NCBI GenBank assembly: GCA_033720735.1 | Contig: JAWWBX010000239.1 | Location: forward strand, 1 to 6,861 | Source: B8-G4 sp033720735 | GTDB lineage: Bacteria > Bacteroidota > Bacteroidia > Chitinophagales > Saprospiraceae | Reading direction: 5' to 3' | Length of the DNA: 6,861 nucleotides | In this document: piece by piece, positions 1-4,439 of the stretch | How the letters are laid out: every line of letters begins with the position of its first letter | Position numbering within the stretch: position 1 is the stretch's first letter | Notes under the pieces: model-generated | Databases searched by the model: none | Told to the model about the DNA's origin: nothing | Seen by the model: only the letters and a program-made list of their open reading frames with translations | Program-made: the position numbers and the translations under genes

Positions 1-80
1 GTGTACCAGTTGAAATGTTGTCCATTTTTTACAATTCCCGATCACACCTGCACATGACCTTTGATACAAACGCAATTGCC

Positions 81-533
81 ATGTCTAACAACACATTCAT
101 TTTGCTCGTCACCGGCCTGTTGTCGGTGCTCTTGATCCATTTCGAAACCGAACCGACAAAACCAGCTGTCATGAAAGAAAACAGTGCCACCAAATTTTCC
201 ACGGTCATCGTGTATTGCGACGATATTTCGGCCATGGCTGATTTTTACCAGAACGGTCTTTCTCTGGAAAAGCCTGCCACTGTCCTCGAGCATCATATCG
301 GCTTCTGGCTGGATGACAATTACCTGGGCTTTGAACCCGCTGAAACATCGTTGGTCAGACCTGGTGCCGTCAGTACCTGGTTTGCCACACCGGATATCAA
401 ACACACGTATCAACGACTGCTCAAACTCGGCGGCCGATCTGTCGACCCTCCCAGCAAACAGCAATACGGTGGCACGCATGCGCGGATCGCTGACCCGGAG
501 GGCAACGTGGTAGGGCTGATCGAAATGGAGTAG
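81..533 (+). CDS. VOC-fold (glyoxalase/bleomycin-resistance-like) protein with N-terminal hydrophobic segment
   Basis: The last 110 or so residues form one vicinal-oxygen-chelate (VOC) domain. It starts with a beta strand and FST-VIVYCDD, followed by ADFYQNGLSLE, which matches the family pattern D-x-x-x-x-x-FY-x-x-x-L. It ends with the typical D-PEGN-VVGLIEME strand. VOC proteins include glyoxalases, dioxygenases and drug-binding proteins; the substrate cannot be told here. The usual first metal-ligand histidine at the start of strand 1 is not seen, so a classical metalloenzyme is doubtful. The start is uncertain. ATG 171 gives a compact 120-residue cytosolic domain. ATG 81 adds a 30-residue leader with a hydrophobic run (TFILLVTGLLSVLLIHF) that could be a signal or anchor. 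ATG 54 and ATG 15 are also in frame. I chose 81 because codon third positions are GC-rich from there on, as in the rest of the gene, but not before it. No ribosome binding site distinguishes the choices. Confidence 0.82.
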   Translation: MSNNTFILLVTGLLSVLLIHFETEPTKPAVMKENSATKFSTVIVYCDDISAMADFYQNGLSLEKPATVLEHHIGFWLDDNYLGFEPAETSLVRPGAVSTWFATPDIKHTYQRLLKLGGRSVDPPSKQQYGGTHARIADPEGNVVGLIEME

Positions 534-554
534 AGGGAGGTCAAATGACAAATC

Positions 555-570
555 CCTGCCGGCAGGCAGG
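555..570. repeat. GC-rich palindrome CCTGCCGGCAGG plus CAGG
   Basis: A perfect 12-bp palindrome (555-566) is followed by an extra CAGG, as if one arm of a longer palindrome built from CCTG/CAGG units had been lost. The octamer AGGTCAAA occurs as a direct repeat on both sides (538-545 and 568-575). It lies 22 bp after the VOC gene stop. It may act as a transcript end or be a dispersed intergenic repeat; the sequence alone cannot decide. Confidence 0.55.
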
Positions 571-580
571 TCAAACCCTA

Positions 581-595
581 AAGTCCAAAGGACTT
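581..595 (+). terminator. Small hairpin AAGTCC-aaa-GGACTT, possible terminator of the VOC gene
   Basis: A 6-bp stem with a 3-base loop is followed by a pyrimidine-rich stretch (CTTTCTCCTTT). It lies about 50 bp after the VOC stop codon and could end that transcript. The stem is short and the T-tract is interrupted, so it may equally be part of the composite repeat that fills this gap. Confidence 0.3.
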
Positions 596-603
596 CTTTC
601 TCC

Positions 604-638
604 TTTGAGATTTGACATTTGAGATTTGGACTTTGATA
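604..638 (+). repeat. Tandem heptanucleotide repeat, five TTTGANA-type units
   Basis: Units read TTTGAGA, TTTGACA, TTTGAGA, TTTGGAC and TTTGATA, followed by a decayed TTTCCAT. The array ends 24 bp before the ATG of the haem lipoprotein gene, so it falls in its leader or promoter region. The TTTG core resembles elements of Bacteroidota promoters (TTTG and TAnnTTTG), but no clean promoter pair can be assigned. Confidence 0.8.
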
Positions 639-662
639 TTTCCATTCCCGATCTTCAGCTCC

Positions 663-1247
663 ATGAAAACCCTTTTCTGCACCGGTCTGTTCCTCATGCT
701 CCTGTCCTGCGGGCCGTCGCCCTCCCGTGAATCAGATGCATCTACGGTCGACATCCAGCAAGCCTACGACGCCGGGCGTCAGGTCAGCACCCTGGCGCAG
801 GCCACCCTGCTCAACCAGGTGGGTCAGGCGCTGGCAGAAGGCGATGCCGCCCATGCCGTGCGCGTCTGCAATGTCGAAGCCTTGGCCATTGTCGACAGCC
901 TCAATCAGGCGCACAACTGCAGCGTGCGCCGGCTTACCACGCGCCGGCGGAATCCAGCCAACAAGATCGAAAGCTCCTATGACCGCATCGCCTGGAACAG
1001 CTTCCGCTCCGCCAAACCGGCCGACAATGCCGATACCGTACTGCTGGAACGCGGGGTGACGCCGGTCTACTACAAGCCCATCTTTATCGCCAGCGAGCTG
1101 TGCCTGCAGTGCCATGGATCGCGTAGCACGCAGATTGCACTGGAAACGCTAGAGTCGATCGACACCCTCTATCCGGAGGACGCCGCCGTCAACTACGTGC
1201 TTGGGGACTTGCGAGGGATGTGGAAGGTGGCGTTTGCAAAGGAGTGA
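663..1247 (+). CDS. DUF3365 / Tll0287-like haem-binding lipoprotein
   Basis: This predicted exported lipoprotein has 194 residues. A lipobox LLSC places the lipidated cysteine at residue 16. The body matches the DUF3365 (Tll0287-like) family, a PAS-like fold that binds one c-type haem. The visible signatures are RRLTTRRRNPAN (89-100), YYKPIFIASELCLQCHG (136-152) with the CxxCH haem site at C147-C150-H151, and the closing DTLYPEDAAVNYVLGDLRGMWKV (167-189). Family members are thought to be redox or gas sensors or small electron carriers; the exact role is unknown. Because of the lipobox, this one should sit in the outer or inner membrane facing the periplasm or cell surface. The frame is open upstream to a TTG at 612, but that lies inside the heptanucleotide repeat and would mask the signal peptide, so ATG 663 is preferred. 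It stands alone, 129 bp after the VOC gene and convergent with the next gene. Confidence 0.9.
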   Translation: MKTLFCTGLFLMLLSCGPSPSRESDASTVDIQQAYDAGRQVSTLAQATLLNQVGQALAEGDAAHAVRVCNVEALAIVDSLNQAHNCSVRRLTTRRRNPANKIESSYDRIAWNSFRSAKPADNADTVLLERGVTPVYYKPIFIASELCLQCHGSRSTQIALETLESIDTLYPEDAAVNYVLGDLRGMWKVAFAKE

Positions 1248-1288
1248 TCCGGATGTTTCCGCCCAGGGCTAGACCGAAACACCCGGAT
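1247..1288. terminator. Imperfect 13-bp inverted repeat between convergent genes, likely bidirectional terminator
   Basis: ATCCGGATGTTTC (1247-1259) pairs with GAAACACCCGGAT (1276-1288), with 12 of 13 positions complementary and a 16-base loop. The first base is the last base of the haem-lipoprotein stop codon, and the repeat ends 29 bp from the stop of the convergent cupin gene. Neither side has a clear T-run, so the terminator role rests on position and stem strength. Confidence 0.55.
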
Positions 1289-1317
1289 CGATTGGTCCTG
1301 TGCCTTCTGACTGGAAC

Positions 1318-2268
1318 TTATCGCGTCAGTTCCTTCAGACCCTGGTTATAAGACCGGTAAAAGTCCAGCTGCTCTTCCAGATGATCGATATACGACTTGC
1401 CGCGCGCGTAGTCGATATTGTCTCCAAACAGCACCACAATCCCTTCCATCGGTTTGTCGTAGGGATTGTAAAAAACGTGTTTCTGATACGGCCCCACAAA
1501 GATGCTCATACCCGGTTCCAGCTCGACTTGCTGGTCGCCGAGGATTGCCTGTCCGCGCCCGCTGGTAATGATGAACAGATTGGGCACCTGGCCTCTGTCG
1601 AGATCGCGGTCCGCGTTGGCCGCCTCTTCCGGGCCAAGGCTGAACCACCCGATGCGCTTGTCCTTCATGGTGTACAGCCCGACGTGCGCCACCCCGTGTG
1701 TGGGCATGGACGCATCCCGTGAGAACCTGGTGATCTCCACCGGTCCTTTCTTCCAGAAGTGCTCCATGACCATGTAGCTCAGGGCATCGTCGCTGATACT
1801 TCCCTGGTAGCCTTCCATTTCACGGATATTCAGCGGTACGACATCGGAGCCTCTCGATTTTGCTGTGGCCGTGGCGGCCGTGAGAGACCGGGCGCTGATC
1901 TTCTCCAACGTTTCCTTGCTGTCGAACTCGAAGTACCAGCCTGGCGCCGGTAGCGGCCCGCGGTGCAGCTGCACGTCGTGCGGCCCGAAATTGTGAAAGG
2001 TGTACTGGCCGCTCTTGCCGACCGGATAGCCTTCCTGTACGCGGGTGCAGGTCACATGCCACCAGTCATCTTCGACCTTGATACCGAACGTGACCGACAG
2101 CGCCATGGGATCATGCCGGTAGCTGTCGACAAACTCCTGCAACAGGGATTCCGTATCCTGGGTTTGTCCGGAAACCGGTGTGAAAGCGACTGTGGCGATC
2201 AGGAATGCCACCGTCTTGAGTGTGGTGCGCAAGGCACCTTGCCTGGGTGAAAATGTTTGACGTTTCAT
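1318..2268 (-). CDS. Exported two-domain protein: uncharacterised N-terminal domain (possibly SCP2-like) plus degenerate cupin
   Basis: This 316-residue protein has a signal peptide: basic MKRQ start, hydrophobic core near 18-31, likely cleavage after VSG before Gln-35. Residues 40-150 (LLQEFVDSYRHDP, DDWWHVTC, PGWYFEFDSKETLEKISARSLTAATATAKSRGSD in two stretches) weakly resemble SCP2-like sterol-binding domains; this is an impression, not a firm assignment. Residues about 190-285 form a cupin: NLFIITSGRGQAIL is motif 1 and GMSIFVGPYQKHVFYN is motif 2. H264 is kept, but the motif 1 HxH and Glu positions read D224, G226 and N230, so the usual metal site seems lost. The tail (286-316) is probably helical. 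The frame is open upstream to 2472, overlapping the LytTR gene; ATG 2268 is preferred because the signal peptide begins there. An in-frame ATG at 2328 remains possible. It lies 115 bp downstream of the LytTR gene on the same strand, so cotranscription is possible. Confidence 0.85.
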   Translation of the reverse strand: MKRQTFSPRQGALRTTLKTVAFLIATVAFTPVSGQTQDTESLLQEFVDSYRHDPMALSVTFGIKVEDDWWHVTCTRVQEGYPVGKSGQYTFHNFGPHDVQLHRGPLPAPGWYFEFDSKETLEKISARSLTAATATAKSRGSDVVPLNIREMEGYQGSISDDALSYMVMEHFWKKGPVEITRFSRDASMPTHGVAHVGLYTMKDKRIGWFSLGPEEAANADRDLDRGQVPNLFIITSGRGQAILGDQQVELEPGMSIFVGPYQKHVFYNPYDKPMEGIVVLFGDNIDYARGKSYIDHLEEQLDFYRSYNQGLKELTR

Positions 2269-2383
2269 TTGCTTGATGTGTTTGATTTCCCAGGTGACGG
2301 GGTCGTTCAGAGAGATGTTGCAGCGCATAGGCCTGTCAGATGCCTGATTGTGGTGAAATTCCGCTATTTGGGGCGAACGGGAC

Positions 2384-3274
2384 TCAGGCGAAATGCTTGA
2401 GCCGGTGCAGTCCTTCCCGCACCACCTGCCGGTAAGAGTTTGAGGTCGGGACGGGTGTGGATGCGGGACCAACGTAGAGGGTCATCGTTTTCTTCCCGCC
2501 CTTCACAGCCTGCACATGTACGAGATTGACAAGATAGGAACGGTGACAGCGCACCACTGCTTCATGCGTGATCGACTCCATGAGTCCACCCAGCGAAGCG
2601 CGAATGAGCTGCCTGACAGGACGGCCCTGCTCCAGATAGTGAATGGCAGCGTAGTTGTCGTGTGCGCGCACGTAGAGAAAGGTGGATACGGACAAGGCGA
2701 TCTTGTCCTTCGCACCTGCACCTGCAAATGTGATGAGTTGCTCCACATCCAGGTTTGTCCGCGTGCCGCTTTGAAAATGGTCGATCTTCTCCTGCAGTGA
2801 CCGGTACCGGAAGTAAAAGAAGGTGCCGACCAAGGGGAAGATCAGCACTGTTGAGCAGTTTACGACAAACATCACGGCACTGCTGAAATGAAAGTCATGC
2901 CAGTTGCCCAGGATATTGTAGGTGAGGAAATTGGCCATTCCCAGCAGCAAGAGTGTCCAGATACTCCAGGCAATGATCGTGCGGGTGGATACACGCTTCA
3001 GGACGGCCGGCTTGACCACCAGCTCATTGACGAGCCCGGCCACCAGTGTGATGCCCAGGAAGTGGGAGATCTCCAGCAGGAATTCGATGGTGTACTGATG
3101 ATCCGGATCGAAGTTGCTCACCCCGAACGGCAGGAAAAAGATCAGGAAGAGATAGAAGAACACTGCCATCACCACGGCAAGTGTGAGGCCGTAGCGGCGG
3201 GAATTGTAGAACGACAAGTCCGGCGTGTTCACGGGCGGCAAGGTAACGACTTCCGGCAATCGGTTTGGCTTCAA
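2384..3274 (-). CDS. Membrane-anchored LytTR-family DNA-binding regulator
   Basis: This 296-residue protein has four predicted membrane helices (about 29-51, 64-88, 100-122, 131-155), a short linker, and a C-terminal LytTR DNA-binding domain (about 180-292). LytTR signatures are FLYVRAHDNYAAI (199-211), RQLIRASLGGLMESI (221-235), the near-invariant HRSYLVNL (244-251) and PVPTSNSYRQVV (274-285). There is no receiver domain, so it is not a classical response regulator; a membrane or small-molecule signal presumably controls it directly. The start is unusual: no ATG precedes the first helix, the frame upstream closes at a TGA before 3320, and the best candidate is TTG at 3274. The first in-frame ATG (residue 36) would cut into helix 1. 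It reads towards the exported cupin gene and away from the small cupin lipoprotein, which makes those two genes natural candidate targets. Confidence 0.93.
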   Translation of the reverse strand: MKPNRLPEVVTLPPVNTPDLSFYNSRRYGLTLAVVMAVFFYLFLIFFLPFGVSNFDPDHQYTIEFLLEISHFLGITLVAGLVNELVVKPAVLKRVSTRTIIAWSIWTLLLLGMANFLTYNILGNWHDFHFSSAVMFVVNCSTVLIFPLVGTFFYFRYRSLQEKIDHFQSGTRTNLDVEQLITFAGAGAKDKIALSVSTFLYVRAHDNYAAIHYLEQGRPVRQLIRASLGGLMESITHEAVVRCHRSYLVNLVHVQAVKGGKKTMTLYVGPASTPVPTSNSYRQVVREGLHRLKHFA

Positions 3275-3362
3275 TTGTATCGCGTCCCAAGACGAGGAAA
3301 TGTGCGTTGCAGGTGTTTTCCGGACCGATCAGGATGCCTACCTTGGGAGAAATCGACACGCC
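3275..3362. promoter_or_regulatory. Divergent intergenic region between LytTR regulator and cupin lipoprotein
   Basis: These 88 bp must hold at least the start signals of two divergent genes. A perfect 7-bp inverted repeat, TCCCAAG (3285-3291) and CTTGGGA (3342-3348), spans the middle, and TCCGGA is a small palindrome inside it. TACCTTGG (3339-3346), preceded 19 bases earlier by TTTT (3316-3319), loosely resembles the Bacteroidota TTTG / TAnnTTTG promoter and would point towards the lipoprotein gene. None of these matches is strong. Confidence 0.4.
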
Positions 3363-3812
3363 ATGCGCCGTTCCAAACTGCCACTCCTTGCCTTCTTGTT
3401 GGTCTCTCTTGTGTTGTTTGCCTGCAATGAACAGGCCTCGACCGACACACATGAGCACGAGCCTGTCACGGAGGAAGACCTGTCCTCGGACATCGAGGTC
3501 CTGAAGATCGAAAACCTGCTCAGGGATTCGCTGGCTCTCGCCGAAGACGTCGAGATCATCGTCAGCTATCTGGAGGTGCCGGTACAAACCGGTTTGCCGA
3601 AACATTACCATCCCGGCGAGGAATTCGTGTACATGCTCGAAGGCTCAGGCCAGCTGATCGTCGAGGGCGACACGACGACGCTTGGAGAAGGCGATCTGTA
3701 CAAGATCCCGATCCGGGCCGTGCACAGCTTTCACACCGTGGACGAGCAGGCCCGTGCGGTGGTGTTCCGGGTGCACGAAAAAGGGCAGCCCGAGCGGGTG
3801 TTGGTTGAGTGA
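3363..3812 (+). CDS. Small cupin lipoprotein with intact metal-binding motif
   Basis: This 149-residue predicted lipoprotein starts with MRRSK, a hydrophobic core, and lipobox LFAC with the lipidated cysteine at residue 21. A polar linker rich in Glu and Asp and containing HTHEHE-like histidines follows (22-45). The rest is a single cupin_2 barrel. Motif 1 is GLPKHYHPGEEFVYMLEGSG, with H81, H83 and E87 as metal ligands; motif 2 is GDLYKIPIRAVHSFH, with H121. All four usual ligands are present, so metal binding is likely. Substrate and reaction are unknown; cupins of this size range from small-molecule sensors to dioxygenases and isomerases. The frame is open upstream to 3225, but that extension overlaps the divergent LytTR gene and hides the signal peptide, so ATG 3363 is chosen. 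The SnoaL-like gene follows 100 bp downstream on the same strand. Confidence 0.9.
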   Translation: MRRSKLPLLAFLLVSLVLFACNEQASTDTHEHEPVTEEDLSSDIEVLKIENLLRDSLALAEDVEIIVSYLEVPVQTGLPKHYHPGEEFVYMLEGSGQLIVEGDTTTLGEGDLYKIPIRAVHSFHTVDEQARAVVFRVHEKGQPERVLVE

Positions 3813-3912
3813 CTCGTTCTTGGCGGCCACCATCGCCCCTGGAGAATTTTTCGATGCGTTCTGGCTTCGGCGGTGTACCTTCAACGCATTGTCAACATCC
3901 AAAATCTTCACG

Positions 3913-4359
3913 ATGAAACACCTGCAAGTTCTGTCCACATTCTTCCTCATTTTGTTCACTCTGAACGCAGTAACGGCACAAAAGGACGTCTCCGATGAGA
4001 TCGGCGAAGCCAATGCGCGTTTTATGGAGCTTTTCGCCTCAGGCGATGTCGATGCATTCATGACCATGTATACCGACGATGCCCGTATCCTGCCACCCAA
4101 CAGTCCCGTTATTGCCGGCCGTGAAGCCGTCAAAGAGTTCTGGGCTGGCATGATGGCCGCCGGTATTACTCCGAAGCTGAAGACGACCACCGCCCATGGT
4201 TTCGGCAAAACGGCCATCGAAGAAGGCACCGTCGGGATCTATGCCGGGGATACCATGGTCGATGAGGTCAAGTACATCGTCATCTGGAAAAAAGTTGACG
4301 GCCAATGGAAGCTGCACCAGGACATCTGGAACAGTAACATGCCGGTACCAGGCGGGTAA
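3913..4359 (+). CDS. Secreted SnoaL-like / DUF4440 (NTF2-fold) protein
   Basis: This 148-residue protein has a clear Sec signal peptide (MKHLQVLSTFF to AVTA, cleavage before Gln-23). The mature part is a single NTF2-like domain of the SnoaL/DUF4440 type: helix EIGEANARFMELFASGDVDAFMTMYTDDARILPP (29-62), then AGREAVKEFWAGMM (68-81), then strands with IEEGTVGIYAG (102-112), VDEVKYIVIWKKVDGQWKLHQDIWNS (116-141). This is the common form of a predicted ketosteroid-isomerase-like protein; known relatives include cyclases and isomerases, but most exported ones have no known function. The frame is open upstream to 3682 inside the cupin gene in another frame, so ATG 3913, where the signal peptide begins, is preferred. 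The leader ATCTTCACG just before the ATG resembles the leader of the haem lipoprotein gene. It is convergent with the S74 gene, 80 bp away; no strong terminator was found in the gap. Confidence 0.9.
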   Translation: MKHLQVLSTFFLILFTLNAVTAQKDVSDEIGEANARFMELFASGDVDAFMTMYTDDARILPPNSPVIAGREAVKEFWAGMMAAGITPKLKTTTAHGFGKTAIEEGTVGIYAGDTMVDEVKYIVIWKKVDGQWKLHQDIWNSNMPVPGG

Positions 4360-4439
4360 GGGCCGATCCCAGCATTGTTTCCTTTGCACCGCGCCCTGCA
4401 GCACCTGGCATTGAAAATGACCAATTGTTCGGGCAGGAT

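Noticed and set aside
42..551. Long open frame on the minus strand opposite the VOC gene
   Set aside because: It lies antisense to a recognisable VOC domain and its translation shows no family motif.
612..662. Upstream TTG start for the haem lipoprotein
   Set aside because: It lies within the heptanucleotide repeat and would hide the lipoprotein signal.
2269..2472. N-terminal extension of the exported cupin gene
   Set aside because: It overlaps the end of the LytTR gene and would bury the signal peptide that starts at 2268.
2888..3430. 180-codon plus-strand open frame opposite the LytTR gene
   Set aside because: Its translation is rich in Gln, His and Glu with no recognisable domain, and it is antisense to clear membrane helices of the regulator.
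4360..4439. Terminator between the convergent SnoaL-like and S74 genes
   Set aside because: Only short palindromes (CTGCAG, CAATTG) are present; no convincing stem or T-run was found.
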